From positions 124,001 to 188,000 of the forward strand of contig NZ_JAIMID010000006.1 of the NCBI RefSeq assembly GCF_019966535.1: a DNA stretch of 64,000 bases, read 5' to 3'. The notes beneath the pieces are model-generated. The model had not been told where the DNA came from and did no database searches. It saw only the letters and a program-made list of their open reading frames with translations. The translations under genes were made by a program, and so were the position numbers. This DNA comes from Mesobacterium pallidum (GTDB lineage Bacteria > Pseudomonadota > Alphaproteobacteria > Rhodobacterales > Rhodobacteraceae). Below are positions 8,532 through 17,440 of the stretch, piece by piece; positions within the stretch are counted from its first letter, which is position 1; each line of letters starts with the position of its first letter.

Positions 8532-9451
8532 CCCCAAAGGGGCGGATCGTCCGGCAGGTGCTGCCCAAAAACGTTCTCCCGATGCCATCGCAGGTTCGCA
8601 GGATGCGGCCAGTCTCGACGATCCGAGGGCAAGCGCAACTTGCGGTCCGGAACGATCAGACGGTCCGCCACGTCGCGCGGGACCTTGTTTTCGGACAGCA
8701 GGATCGTGCGGCAGTCTTCGGCCACCGAAATGAGCCCCCGGTCGAACATCCAGTGCAGCGTCGATGACAGGGCGAGGCCTTTGCGGACGGAATCGCTCCC
8801 CTGCCGCTCCACCGGCCGGATATGCGCGGCCTGTACCTCGGGACGCCCGCCGCCGTTGCGCAATTGCAGGCCGGACAGGGCGCAGCAGTAATCGTAAGCC
8901 TCCCGAACGCGCCGCCGGAAAGCGACTTCCCTGAAGGGGCGGCGTGTCAGCCTCTCCAGCACAGGGCGCTCGAACGGTGCAATATCCTCGGCCAATTCGC
9001 GCGATTCAATGGCATAGCGCCGCGCCTCGCGGGCCTCCAGATCCTGCGGCAGACCCCTGTTCACGATCCTGGCAAAATCTGCATCGGGCAACCGCCGCAC
9101 CGCGCTTTGGGTCAACCCGCCCCTGAGTGGTCTGCCATCCTCCCCGACCAGCGACGTCTCCATCATCCGCCCATCAACCTGGCGCGGGACAGGCTGATCG
9201 AAATTCAAGAACGTCCCGGGCTCGACCAGCGCCAGGAAACGCCCCTCCGCGCCCGGCTTCGGCACCACTTCTGCGATTTTGGCCACGGCGAAATAGCCCA
9301 GGGTCCCGGCCTTGACCGGTTCGAAATAGACCACCCAATCGCCCACGGCCTCTGTTACCGCTTTCAGGTATCGGCGCGGGAAGTCGTAGACCGTGTCCAG
9401 CTCGTCCTCGTATACGGAGTCGGGCTTGTGCATGAGAACGAGTTTCACCAT
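8528..9451 (-). CDS. HNH endonuclease domain protein (predicted restriction-endonuclease type)
   Basis: 307 residues. The C-terminal third carries an HNH module: YDYCCALSGLQLRNGGG, EVQAAHIRPVE, then LSSTLHWMFDRGLISV, as in the COG3440-type predicted restriction endonucleases. The N-terminal about 170 residues look like an SRA/EVE-type or YrhP-like accessory region (VVYFEPVKAGTLGYFAVAKI) of unknown ligand. There is no methylase or helicase partner, so it is a solitary nuclease and not an obvious restriction system. The start at 9451 is supported by a conserved-looking MVKLVLMHKPD; an internal Met at 9433 is possible. A dispersed intergenic repeat follows the start side. Confidence 0.8.
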   Translation of the reverse strand: MVKLVLMHKPDSVYEDELDTVYDFPRRYLKAVTEAVGDWVVYFEPVKAGTLGYFAVAKIAEVVPKPGAEGRFLALVEPGTFLNFDQPVPRQVDGRMMETSLVGEDGRPLRGGLTQSAVRRLPDADFARIVNRGLPQDLEAREARRYAIESRELAEDIAPFERPVLERLTRRPFREVAFRRRVREAYDYCCALSGLQLRNGGGRPEVQAAHIRPVERQGSDSVRKGLALSSTLHWMFDRGLISVAEDCRTILLSENKVPRDVADRLIVPDRKLRLPSDRRDWPHPANLRWHRENVFGQHLPDDPPLWG

Positions 9452-9509
9452 GCGCCCAGGAAACCAGTTCGCGCCTGGACTGCAAGCCCAAGACCGCGCT
9501 GATCCGCCC

Positions 9510-9566
9510 TTCATCTTGCCCCTAAACTCCGGGGGGCGGCACCAAAGGTGCCGGGGGGCAGCGCCC
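9510..9566 (+). repeat. Dispersed TTCATCTTGCC...AAACTCC repeat plus GC hairpin
   Basis: The core TTCATCTTGCCCCTAAACTCC (9510-9530) is followed by GGGGGGCGGCACC-AAA-GGTGCCGGGGGG, in which GGCACC/GGTGCC pair, and then a GGCAGCGCCCCC tail. The same core recurs in most gene-free gaps of this window (16.4, 16.6, 22.2, 24.8-25.0, 32.8 and 34.35 kb). Confidence 0.7.
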
Positions 9567-9567
9567 C

Positions 9568-10887
9568 CTACCCGGCCGCCGCTCGCTCCAGCCCCGGATA
9601 GCGCGAGCCCAGCGTCACACCCCGCACGACAAACGACAGCAGCAGCGCCAGCCACAGCCCGTCGTTGCCGAAGACCGGCAGGAAGGCCATCACGCAGCCG
9701 GCGTAGACCAGCGCCGAGATCGCCATCATGTTGCGCATGTCGCGCCCGCGCGTCGCGCCGATGAAGATCCCGTCCAGCATCCAGGCCGGCAGGCCCACCA
9801 GCGGCGCCAGCACCATGTAGGCGAGGTAGTCGCGCGCCTCGAGCCGGACGCCGGGCGCGGTGGCCATCAGGTCGATGATCGCCCCGCCAAAGATCCAGAA
9901 CACCGCCGCCAGCAGCACCGCGCCGATCCCCGCCCAGATCGAGCTCAGCCAGATCGCCCGCCGGATGCGCGGCACCGAGCGCGCGCCGAAGGCGCCGGCG
10001 ACCAGCGCCTCGACCGCGAAGGCGAAACCGTCGAGCGCGAAGGCGATGATCGAGATGAATTGCATCAGCACGTGGTTTGCGGCCAGCACCACGTCTCCGA
10101 ACCGCGCGCCCAGCAGGGTAAAGCTGGTCATGATCGTCATCAACGCCAGCGAGCGCAGCAGGATGTCGGTGTTGACGCCCATCATGTGCCGCACCGCCTT
10201 CGCGTCGAACACCCGCGCCCAGTCGCGCCAGGCCGGGTTGGCGAACGCTCCCCGGCAAAGCCACAGCGCGAACCCCAGCCCCGACCATTCCGCGATGAAG
10301 GTCGCCCAGGCCACGCCCGTGACCCCGGCGCCAAGCCCCAGCACGAACCACAGGTCAAGCACGATGTTGAACCCGTTCATCCACAGCTGGATCAGCAGCA
10401 CCGAGCGCGTCCGCTCCAGCGCGATGAGCCAGCCGTTGATGCCGTAGAGCGCGATGGCCGCGGGAGCCGACCAGACGCGGATCGCCATGTAATCGCGCGC
10501 CAGCGCCTCGACCTCGTCCGAGGCGGGCGTGATCGCGAAGGCGCCAAGGAACAGCAGCGCCTGCAACGCGATGATGCCGGCCCCCGCCGCGACCCCGATC
10601 ATCAGGGCGCGCACCAGCAAGGCCGTGACCTCTCCGTCCCGGCCCGCGCCCGCCGCCTGACCGGTCAGCCCCGTCGTGCCCATGCGCAGGAATCCGAAGA
10701 CCCAGTAGAGCGTCGACAGGATCACCGCCCCGACGCCGACCGCACCGATGGGCGCGGCCTGCCCCAGCTGTCCGATCACGCCGGTGTCCACGGCGCCCAG
10801 GATCGGCACCGTGGCATTCGACAGCACGATCGGCAGGGCGATCTTGAGGACGCGGCCGTGGGTGATCGGCCTCTCGGCCTCAGCCAT
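9568..10887 (-). CDS. MATE family efflux transporter (DinF-type)
   Basis: 439 residues, with about 12 hydrophobic segments arranged as two six-helix halves. The beginning, ITHGRVLKIALPIVLSNATV followed by DTGVIGQLG, and the repeat half with ANHVLMQFI match the DinF branch of the multidrug and toxic compound extrusion family. These are inner-membrane Na+- or H+-driven antiporters of cationic compounds. The start overlaps the upstream thioesterase gene by 8 bases, so it is the last gene of a three-gene operon (11814 to 9568). The substrate is unknown. Confidence 0.9.
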   Translation of the reverse strand: MAEAERPITHGRVLKIALPIVLSNATVPILGAVDTGVIGQLGQAAPIGAVGVGAVILSTLYWVFGFLRMGTTGLTGQAAGAGRDGEVTALLVRALMIGVAAGAGIIALQALLFLGAFAITPASDEVEALARDYMAIRVWSAPAAIALYGINGWLIALERTRSVLLIQLWMNGFNIVLDLWFVLGLGAGVTGVAWATFIAEWSGLGFALWLCRGAFANPAWRDWARVFDAKAVRHMMGVNTDILLRSLALMTIMTSFTLLGARFGDVVLAANHVLMQFISIIAFALDGFAFAVEALVAGAFGARSVPRIRRAIWLSSIWAGIGAVLLAAVFWIFGGAIIDLMATAPGVRLEARDYLAYMVLAPLVGLPAWMLDGIFIGATRGRDMRNMMAISALVYAGCVMAFLPVFGNDGLWLALLLSFVVRGVTLGSRYPGLERAAAG

Positions 10888-11386
10888 CCTCGCGCGCCGG
10901 CATCAGGAAATGACCCACGGCTTCAGCAAAGGGGCGCTGCACGTTGTCCTGCCAGGCCTCGACATGGACGCTGGCATAGCGCCGCCCCGACCGGCTGACC
11001 CGCGCCCGCGCATAGGCGTCGCGCGGCAAACCGGTGCGCAGGTAATCCACGGTGAAGTCGATGGTCTTGGGCAGCTTGGGCCGCTGCCCGCCCTCCAGCG
11101 TCTCGACCGTCATCCGCCCGCTTTCCAGCTCGTCCCAGAGCCCGCCCCAGGAAAGCTGGATGATCGCCGCGATCTCGAGGAACGAGCCCGTCACACCGCC
11201 GTGGATCGCGGGCAGCATCGGGTTGCCGATGATCTTGTCATCATAGCTCAGCACCGCGGTCAGCTCGTCCCCGCGCCTATCGAAGCTGATCCCGAGGAAC
11301 TCGATATAGGGTACGCCGCGCACCAGCGCCGCCAGCGCCGCGTCGCGCCGCTGCTTGACCACCTGCACGGGTTCGGGCCGCTTCAT
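10880..11386 (-). CDS. PaaI-like acyl-CoA thioesterase (hotdog fold), first paralogue
   Basis: 168 residues. Hotdog-fold features are a central helix with the HGG motif in AIHGGVTGSFLEIAA, and the strand IDFTVDYLRTGLP followed by ARARVSRSGRRYA. A Glu in SFLEIAA lies where many PaaI-type enzymes have their catalytic acid. It probably hydrolyses acyl-CoA thioesters. The start MKRPEPVQ at 11386 overlaps the stop of the upstream thioesterase (ATGA). It is middle in the thioesterase-thioesterase-MATE operon. Confidence 0.85.
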   Translation of the reverse strand: MKRPEPVQVVKQRRDAALAALVRGVPYIEFLGISFDRRGDELTAVLSYDDKIIGNPMLPAIHGGVTGSFLEIAAIIQLSWGGLWDELESGRMTVETLEGGQRPKLPKTIDFTVDYLRTGLPRDAYARARVSRSGRRYASVHVEAWQDNVQRPFAEAVGHFLMPAREDG

Positions 11387-11814
11387 GCCTGCCCCCCCAC
11401 GGTAAAGGTGCCCGTCGACAGCGCCACCGGGCGCGTGCGGTCGTCGTCCCAGGCCGTGGCCCGCACGAAGGCGACCGATCGGGTGACAAGGTAGCATTCG
11501 GCCCGCACCACGATGGCCTGCCCCGGCACTGCCTTGCGCAGGTGATCGGTCCGCAGCCCCAGCGTCGCGGTCAACCCCGGCACGTCGGGATGGGCGATCA
11601 CCGCAAGCCCGCAGCAGCTGTCCATCAGCGCCAGCACCGCCCCGCCATGCATCACCCCGGTCTCGGGATCGCCCACCAGCCGCGCGTCATAGGGCATCCG
11701 CATCTCGGCCAGCCCGTCCTCGAGCAACTCGATGGTCATGCCGACTTCCCGCGCGTAGGGGATGGCGTTCTGGAACGTCTCGGCGATCGTCGTCTTGTCG
11801 GGTATCTGCGCCAT
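11383..11814 (-). CDS. PaaI-like acyl-CoA thioesterase (hotdog fold), second paralogue
   Basis: 143 residues, the usual length for PaaI/YdiI-type proteins. The signature GVMHGGAVLALMDSCCG contains the HGG and the catalytic Asp position; TLGLRTDHLRKAVPGQ forms the following strand. It is first in the operon and coupled by a 4-base overlap to the next thioesterase. The two probably form a heteromeric or two-specificity pair (inference). The gene is divergent from the MerR gene at 11962. Confidence 0.87.
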   Translation of the reverse strand: MAQIPDKTTIAETFQNAIPYAREVGMTIELLEDGLAEMRMPYDARLVGDPETGVMHGGAVLALMDSCCGLAVIAHPDVPGLTATLGLRTDHLRKAVPGQAIVVRAECYLVTRSVAFVRATAWDDDRTRPVALSTGTFTVGGQA

Positions 11815-11961
11815 TCAGGGCCCTCCGACCCGCACTATGGCCATTTCCCGCGCCGAGACAAGGCGCGCCGTTCCGCCGGGTTGCCCTTGCCGAAATCTGC
11901 GCCTAACCTGCCGCGCGAGGCGGGAGGAGACCTCCGCCCCGGACCGGGATCGAGACAGAAA

Positions 11962-12357
11962 ATGCCAGACGACAGCACACGGCTGAGCTTCAAGGAAATG
12001 TGCGCGCGGTTCGACGTGACCCCGCGCACGCTGCGCTATTACGAATACATCGAGCTGCTGTCGCCCGACCGCGAGGGCCGGTCCCGGTTCTACGGCAAGC
12101 GCGAGATCGCGCGCATGAAACTGATCCTGCGCGGCCGCAAGTTCGGCTTCCCGCTCGAGGACATCCGCCAGTGGCTGATGATCTACGAACACGAAGGGAC
12201 TCGCGCCCAGATGGAAACCTGGATCACCGCCGCCGACGGCCAGCTCGAAGAGCTGGCCCGCCAGAAGGCGCAGATCGAGGATGCCATGACCGAGCTGCGC
12301 GGCCTGCGCGAAGACGTCGCGCGCGAGCTGGCCGAAGCCAAGCCGGACAGGGCCTGA
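11962..12357 (+). CDS. MerR family transcriptional regulator, first of two paralogues
   Basis: 131 residues. The winged HTH (about 8-75) reads FKEMCARFDVTPRTLRYYEY, ELLSPDREGRSRFYGKRE and LILRGRKFGFPLEDIRQWL; the rest is a dimerising coiled coil with no effector domain or metal-binding cysteines. This short form is typical of MerR regulators of acyl-CoA and branched-chain amino acid catabolism (LiuR-like) in Proteobacteria. It is about half identical by eye to the next MerR protein (12681-13085), so the pair arose by duplication. Probable target: the acyl-CoA dehydrogenase/beta-oxidation genes downstream. Confidence 0.88.
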   Translation: MPDDSTRLSFKEMCARFDVTPRTLRYYEYIELLSPDREGRSRFYGKREIARMKLILRGRKFGFPLEDIRQWLMIYEHEGTRAQMETWITAADGQLEELARQKAQIEDAMTELRGLREDVARELAEAKPDRA

Positions 12358-12680
12358 CCCCGCCCCCACCGACCACCGACACGCCTGCCCCGCGACGCCG
12401 CGTCATTTCCGCCAGCACGGTGGCGTCCGACGCTCCTGCCGTCGCGGCAATGCAACCAGCGCAGATTATGCAGGGGGAACCAAAGCCCTTTGGTCCCCAT
12501 AAAAAGCGCTTTGGTTGTAATTTATCATGAAAGAATATTTCTGCTGACGCCGAGTTACCTTGGCGGAAGTTACGTAAGCCAAAAAATGACGCCACGTACC
12601 GATTACGTTTACGTCAATTCCCGTTGTAACGACTCAATGAAAGACGCACGTCCCGGTCACCGAAATCACCGAGGTCCGAG
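12358..12680 (+). promoter_or_regulatory. AT-rich control region with LiuR-like boxes upstream of the second MerR gene
   Basis: This 323-bp gap holds no gene. It opens with GC-rich sequence, then has a 7-bp hairpin ACCAAAG-CC-CTTTGGT (12479-12494) and an AT-rich stretch (about 12500-12620). Two MerR-style boxes are visible: the palindrome TTACGTAA (12570-12577) and TTACGTTTACGTCAA (12603-12617), which resembles, from memory, TTACGT-rich LiuR sites. They lie 63-110 bp before the start at 12681 and are likely operators for one or both MerR proteins. Confidence 0.5.
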
Positions 12681-13085
12681 ATGACGACTGAATCGACAAT
12701 GACGATCCGCGAGATGTGCGATGCGTTCGACGTGACGCCCCGCACACTTCGCTTTTACGAGAGCAAGGAGCTGATCTTTCCGGAGCGCCAGGGCCAGAAG
12801 CGCCTGTATCATCGCCGCGACCGGGCCCGGCTGAAACTGATCCTGCGCGGCAAGCGCTTCGGCTTCAGCCTGGAAGAGATCAGGCAACTGCTCGACATGT
12901 ACCACATGGGGGACCAGCAGCAGACCCAGCTGACGGAAACCTACAGGATCGCCCGCGAGCGGCTGGCCCAGATGGAGCAGCAGCGCGACGAGCTGAACGA
13001 GGCGATCGACGAACTGAAGGAACAGCTGGCCTGGGGCGACAAGATGATCGCGTCGATGGGCCAGAAGAAACGCGCGGCCGAGTAG
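12681..13085 (+). CDS. MerR family transcriptional regulator, second paralogue (LiuR-like)
   Basis: 134 residues: IREMCDAFDVTPRTLRFYES, then ELIFPERQGQKRLYHRRDRA and LRGKRFGFSLEEIRQLLDMY, followed by a long coiled coil (REEL-type heptads to about residue 125). Nearly the same layout as the protein at 11962. It is followed after 32 bp by the acyl-CoA dehydrogenase gene on the same strand, so the two are probably co-transcribed and the regulator would control fatty or branched acyl-CoA degradation, possibly autogenously through the boxes at 12570-12617. The acyl-CoA effector is inferred. Confidence 0.88.
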   Translation: MTTESTMTIREMCDAFDVTPRTLRFYESKELIFPERQGQKRLYHRRDRARLKLILRGKRFGFSLEEIRQLLDMYHMGDQQQTQLTETYRIARERLAQMEQQRDELNEAIDELKEQLAWGDKMIASMGQKKRAAE

Positions 13086-13117
13086 GAGCCGCCCGAGCCT
13101 GAAACGGAGGAAACCCG

Positions 13118-14899
13118 ATGCCCAGTTACACCGCACCGGTCAAGGATCTGCAGTTCATCCTGCACGAGGTCCTGAAAGCAAGCAAATCGGACGTCCCCGG
13201 CTATGAAGAGCTGGAACCCGATTTCACCAATGCCGTGCTTGAAGAAGCGGGCAAGCTTGCATCCGAGGTCCTGACGCCCCTCAACCTGGTCGGCGACCAG
13301 CAGGGCTGTCGGCTGGAAAACGGCGTCGTGCGCACGCCGGAGGGTTTCAAGGAAGCGTTCGACCAGATGCGCGAGGGCGGCTGGCCCGGTCTCGACATGC
13401 CCGAGGAATTCGGCGGACAGGGCATGCCCTATGTCCTCGGAACCGCGGTGGGCGAGCTGTTTTCTTCCGCCAACCAGGCTTTCACCATGTACCAGGGCCT
13501 CACTCACGGGGCAGCCTCGGCAATTCTCGCACACGGGACCGAGGCACAGAAAGCCACCTACCTGCCCAACATGGTATCCTGCGAATGGACAGGGACTATG
13601 AACCTGACCGAACCACACTGCGGAACGGACCTCGGCCTGATGCGCACCAAGGCTGAGCCGCAGGAGGACGGCACGTACAAGATTTCCGGCCAGAAGATCT
13701 TCATCTCGGCCGGCGAACACGACATGTCGTCCAACATCATCCACCTGGTGCTGGCCAAGATCCCCGGCGGCCCCGAGGGCATCAAGGGCGTGTCGCTCTT
13801 CATCGTGCCCAAGTTCCTGGTGAACGAGGACGGCAGCCTGGGCGCCCGCAACGGCGTCAGCTGCGGCAAGCTCGAAGAGAAAATGGGCATTCACGGCAAT
13901 GCCACCTGCGTCATGAACTACGACGAGGCGACCGGCTACCTGCTGGGGACCGAGCACAAGGGCATGCGCGCGATGTTCACCATGATGAACGAGGCGCGCA
14001 TCGGCGTCGGCATGCAAGGTCTGGCCCAGGCCGAGATCGCCTACCAGAACGCCGTCATCTACGCCAAGGACCGGCTGCAGGGCCGCGACGTGACCGGCAT
14101 CAAGAACCTGGACGGCCCGGCCGATCCGCTGATCGTGCACCCGGACATCCGCCGCATGCTGATGGATCAGAAAAGCTTTACCGAGGGCGCCCGCGCCTTC
14201 ATGCTCTGGGGCGCGTCGATGATCGACCGCTCGCACCGCGCAGATGATGCCGCCGCCGAAGGGCTGGTGAGCCTGCTGACCCCGGTCATCAAGGGGTTCT
14301 GCACCGACCAGGGCTATGACATGACCGTGCAGGCCCAGCAGGTCTACGGCGGCCATGGCTACATCGAGGAATGGGGCATGTCGCAATACACCCGCGACGC
14401 CCGCATCGCAATGATCTACGAGGGCGCGAACGGCGTGCAGGCGCTGGACCTCGTGGGCCGCAAGCTGGCGGCCGATGGCGGCAAGCACGTCATGGCCTTC
14501 TTCGAGCTGGTGAAAACCTTCATCAAGGACAACAAGGACGCGGACGAAGACTTTGCCCGCGATTACCTCGAGCCGCTCAAGGCGGCGTCCAAGGACCTTC
14601 AGGCCGCCGGCATGTTCTTCATGCAGAACGGCATGAAGAACCCGAACGCGGCGCTGGCCGGATCGACCGACTTCATGCACCTTTTCGGCCATGTCTGCCT
14701 GGGGCTGATGTGGTCGCAAATGGCGCTTGCAGCCAAGGCGGCCTTGGCCGAAGGTGCATCCGACACCGCGTTCTACGAGACCAAGCTGATCACCGGCCGC
14801 TACTACATGGCCCGCCGCCTGCCCGCCACCGCGCTGCACCTGAAGCGCATCGAAAGCGGGGCGGACCCGGTGATGGCCCTCGACGCGGCCAATTTCTGA
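13118..14899 (+). CDS. Acyl-CoA dehydrogenase with C-terminal extension (DmdC/long ACAD type)
   Basis: 593 residues, about 200 longer than a classical acyl-CoA dehydrogenase. It has an N-terminal helical segment ([16 protein letters not shown]), the FAD-binding beta domain ([19 protein letters not shown]) and a helical C-domain with the catalytic Glu in MIYEGANG (Glu435), then an extra C-terminal domain. This is the architecture of the long ACADs that include DmdC, the 3-methylmercaptopropionyl-CoA dehydrogenase of marine roseobacters, but several paralogues of differing specificity exist, so no symbol is given. Genes for regulator, thiolase and hydratase nearby favour general fatty acyl-CoA oxidation. 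Confidence 0.9.
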   Translation: MPSYTAPVKDLQFILHEVLKASKSDVPGYEELEPDFTNAVLEEAGKLASEVLTPLNLVGDQQGCRLENGVVRTPEGFKEAFDQMREGGWPGLDMPEEFGGQGMPYVLGTAVGELFSSANQAFTMYQGLTHGAASAILAHGTEAQKATYLPNMVSCEWTGTMNLTEPHCGTDLGLMRTKAEPQEDGTYKISGQKIFISAGEHDMSSNIIHLVLAKIPGGPEGIKGVSLFIVPKFLVNEDGSLGARNGVSCGKLEEKMGIHGNATCVMNYDEATGYLLGTEHKGMRAMFTMMNEARIGVGMQGLAQAEIAYQNAVIYAKDRLQGRDVTGIKNLDGPADPLIVHPDIRRMLMDQKSFTEGARAFMLWGASMIDRSHRADDAAAEGLVSLLTPVIKGFCTDQGYDMTVQAQQVYGGHGYIEEWGMSQYTRDARIAMIYEGANGVQALDLVGRKLAADGGKHVMAFFELVKTFIKDNKDADEDFARDYLEPLKAASKDLQAAGMFFMQNGMKNPNAALAGSTDFMHLFGHVCLGLMWSQMALAAKAALAEGASDTAFYETKLITGRYYMARRLPATALHLKRIESGADPVMALDAANF

Positions 14900-14969
14900 G
14901 CCCGGGACGGGTGGGCACCTCGGCGCCCGCCCGATGGCCCGGGCAACCGGGCCGATCCGAGGAGGAGAC

Positions 14970-15182
14970 ATGCCGAAACGCTTTCGCCTGACCCGCCGCT
15001 TTCCGGTCGCCATGACCGAGGACGGCTACCGCCGCCTCAAACGCTTTTCGCAAGAGGCCGGGCTGGACGAGGGCGAGGCACTGTCCTTCCTCTTCGAACA
15101 TTTCGACAGCATCATCGATCAGGACACGTTCAGCCACCGGCTGCGGCTCTTCAACTCAGAGCTCGACGCCCGCAAGCGCTGA
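14970..15182 (+). CDS. Conserved small hypothetical protein (70 aa)
   Basis: Starts MPKRFRLTRRFPVAMTEDGY after a strong GAGGAGGA ribosome-binding site (about 14959-14966). It is a basic N-terminus followed by acidic helices (DEGEALSFLFEHFDSIIDQ, NSELDARKR). The RLTRRFPVAMTEDGYRRLKRF segment resembles a ribbon-helix-helix strand and first helix, so a DNA-binding or antitoxin-like role is possible but unproven. It sits between two acyl-CoA dehydrogenase genes in the same orientation and is probably co-transcribed with them. Confidence 0.7.
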   Translation: MPKRFRLTRRFPVAMTEDGYRRLKRFSQEAGLDEGEALSFLFEHFDSIIDQDTFSHRLRLFNSELDARKR

Positions 15183-15206
15183 CGCAACGACCTTGGGAGG
15201 GGGAGC

Positions 15207-16382
15207 ATGGCACTGGACCGCATATCGACCTGGGAAAGCGACGAACATCGGCTCTTCGCCGAAACGCTCGCCCGCGTCATCGACGACGAATGGACGCCCC
15301 ATTTCGGCGAGTGGCGCAGGGCGGGGCAGATCGACCGCTCGGTCTGGACCCGGGCGGGAGAGCTCGGGTTCCTTTGCCCCTCGATCCCGGAAGAGTACGG
15401 CGGCGCCGGCGGCGATTTCGGCTTCGAGGCGGTGCTGGGGCTGGTCGGCGCCGCGCATAACTTCGCCAGCTGGATCCAGGGGCTGAACGTACATTCCGGC
15501 ATCGTCGCCCATTACCTCCTCGCCTATGGCTCGGAAGAGCAGAAAAAGCGCTGGCTGCCCAGGCTGGCGTCGGGAGAGATGGTCGCCGCCATCGCCATGA
15601 CCGAGCCATCGACCGGGTCCGACCTGCAACGCATCCGCACCCGCGCGATCCGCGACGGCAATGCCTACCGGCTCTCGGGGCAGAAGACCTTCATCTCCAA
15701 CGGCCAGCACGCCGACCTGGTGATCGTCGCCGCCAAGACCGACCCCAATGCCGGGGCCAAGGGTGTCTCGCTGGTCGTGCTGGAAACCGAGGGCGCCACG
15801 GGCTTCTCGCGCGGCCGCAACCTGGAAAAGGTTGGCAGCCACGCGGCCGACACCTCCGAGCTCTTCTTCGACAACGTCGCGATCCCGCCCGAAAACATCC
15901 TGGGCGGCGAAGAGGGCCAGGGCTTCTACCAGATGATGCAGCAACTGCCCCAGGAACGCCTGCTGCTCGCCTGTGGCGCCGTGGGCGCGATGGAGGGCGC
16001 CGTCCGCCAGACCATCGCCTATTGCAACGAACGCGAAGCCTTCGGCGGCCCCCTGACCCAGTTTCAGAACACCCGGTTCAAGCTGGCCGAATGCCTGACC
16101 AAGACCACCGTCGCCCGCGCCTTCCTCGACGAATGCATCACCGAACACATGGCCGGCCAGCTGACGACCGAGAAAGCCTCGATGGCGAAATACTGGCTCT
16201 CGGACACGCAGGGCGAGGTACTGGACGAGTGCCTGCAACTGCACGGCGGCTACGGTTACATGGCAGACTATGCCATCGGCGAGATGTGGGCCGACGCCCG
16301 CGTGCAGCGCATCTACGGCGGCACCAACGAGATCATGAAGGAGCTCATTTCCCGCAGCTTCTCGGCCCGCCCGAAACGGTGA
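15207..16382 (+). CDS. Acyl-CoA dehydrogenase, long-chain/isovaleryl-type active site
   Basis: 391 residues, standard length. Motifs: [26 protein letters not shown] (FAD/substrate), [10 protein letters not shown], and QLHGGYGYM. The C-terminal position that holds the catalytic Glu in medium-chain enzymes is Gly here (IYGGTNEI), whereas [10 protein letters not shown] supplies a Glu at residue 250 where isovaleryl-CoA and long-chain dehydrogenases carry theirs. This favours a long- or branched-chain substrate. The ATG follows GGGAGGGGG at about 15194. It ends a run of acyl-CoA genes; a repeat-filled gap follows. Confidence 0.92.
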   Translation: MALDRISTWESDEHRLFAETLARVIDDEWTPHFGEWRRAGQIDRSVWTRAGELGFLCPSIPEEYGGAGGDFGFEAVLGLVGAAHNFASWIQGLNVHSGIVAHYLLAYGSEEQKKRWLPRLASGEMVAAIAMTEPSTGSDLQRIRTRAIRDGNAYRLSGQKTFISNGQHADLVIVAAKTDPNAGAKGVSLVVLETEGATGFSRGRNLEKVGSHAADTSELFFDNVAIPPENILGGEEGQGFYQMMQQLPQERLLLACGAVGAMEGAVRQTIAYCNEREAFGGPLTQFQNTRFKLAECLTKTTVARAFLDECITEHMAGQLTTEKASMAKYWLSDTQGEVLDECLQLHGGYGYMADYAIGEMWADARVQRIYGGTNEIMKELISRSFSARPKR

Positions 16383-16672
16383 AACCTGCGCGGGCGGAGA
16401 GGGAGGGAGCCTCCGGCGGGAGTTTAATTGGCAAGATGAAGAGGATCTGGGAAAGATCCACCCCGTGCCGCCTCACCGGATTGGCTACCAGATATATCGG
16501 TCACGGGGCTTCACCTTGCACGCCGGGTCGCTCTCCAGCTGTCGACGCAGGACGATGAAAGCAAGCCAAGGTTAATCAAAGATGAAAAGATCCGCTTCAT
16601 CTTGCCAATAAACTCCACGGGGGTCCGGGGGTGTGAAACCCCCGGTCCGACGCTCACAACAGGGACAGACCC
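16383..16672. repeat. Gene-free gap with an inverted pair of dispersed repeats
   Basis: A reverse copy of the window's intergenic repeat (GGAGTTTAATTGGCAAGATGAA, positions 16419-16440, quoted here in part as its core) and a forward copy (16596-16616) face each other about 155 bp apart. The latter is followed by CCGGGGGT-GTGAAA-CCCCCGG, a hairpin at about 16625-16645. The sequence between them has no convincing ORF. The region probably terminates the preceding operon and precedes the GST gene. Confidence 0.6.
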
Positions 16673-17311
16673 ATGACCATGAAACTCTACTGCTTCGGCG
16701 AATCCGGCAATTCCTACAAGGCGGCGCTGCCGCTGGCGCTCTCGGGCCTCGACTGGGAACCGGTGAAGGTCGACTTCTTCAACGGCGAGACGCGTACGCC
16801 CGAATACCGCGCCGACGTCAACGCGATGGGCGAGGCGCCGGTGCTTGTCGATGGCGATACGCGGATCAGCCAGTCGGGCGTGATCCAGATGTACATTACC
16901 GAAAAATCCGGCAAGTTCGGCGGCGCGACGCCGGAAGAGGCGCGCGAGGTCATGCGCTGGATGTTCTGGGACAATCACAAGCTCTCTTCCCAGGCTGGCA
17001 TGACGCGATTCCTGATGAACTTCCTGCCGGAACAACACCGCAACGCGGACGTGATCGCCTTTTCCCAGGGGCGGCTCAAAGCGGCCTACGCCACGCTTGA
17101 CGCGCATCTGGCGGGGCGCGACTGGATCGTCGGCGACGGGCCGACCAATGCGGATTTCTCGTGCTGCGGCTACCTCTTCTACCCCGAGCCCTTCGGGTTC
17201 GACCGGGCCGAATGGGCCAATATCGACCGCTGGCTCGGCGGGATCGAGGCACTCGACGGCTGGAAGCACCCCTATGACCTGATGCCGGGCCATCCGTCCG
17301 ACCGGGCCTGA
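16673..17311 (+). CDS. Glutathione S-transferase family protein
   Basis: 212 residues. The N-terminal thioredoxin-fold domain has MKLYCFGESGNSYKAALPL (active-site Ser/Tyr region), then VPVL-like APVLVDGDTRISQSGVIQMY with the conserved Ser of the glutathione site. The C-terminal helical domain contains WIVGDGPTNADFSCCGYLFY, the N-capping box region typical of GSTs. Likely a soluble detoxification enzyme; substrate unknown. It lies between repeats and the thiolase gene and may be transcribed with the latter. Confidence 0.9.
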   Translation: MTMKLYCFGESGNSYKAALPLALSGLDWEPVKVDFFNGETRTPEYRADVNAMGEAPVLVDGDTRISQSGVIQMYITEKSGKFGGATPEEAREVMRWMFWDNHKLSSQAGMTRFLMNFLPEQHRNADVIAFSQGRLKAAYATLDAHLAGRDWIVGDGPTNADFSCCGYLFYPEPFGFDRAEWANIDRWLGGIEALDGWKHPYDLMPGHPSDRA

Positions 17312-17440
17312 CCGGGGCGGCGCGGCGGGCCCCATGTGACGCAACGGAGTTTACGTGACCCGCCGCCACGTCACCCTTGCAACACGGCCCCCGAAGGCCC
17401 CACCTGTCACTCAACACCAGTTGATCCGACAAAGGACCAC

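Noticed and set aside
8528..10351. 607-codon ORF spanning the HNH gene and the MATE gene
   Set aside because: The first part is in the wrong frame of the MATE gene; real HNH start is at 9451.
13118..14899. Naming the long acyl-CoA dehydrogenase dmdC
   Set aside because: Length fits, but DmdC has several close paralogues and no other DMSP genes are present here.
12941..15013. 690-codon minus-strand ORF opposite the acyl-CoA dehydrogenase
   Set aside because: Antisense shadow of GC-rich coding sequence; product is His/Gly/Ala/Arg-rich without motifs, and the plus strand encodes a clear enzyme.
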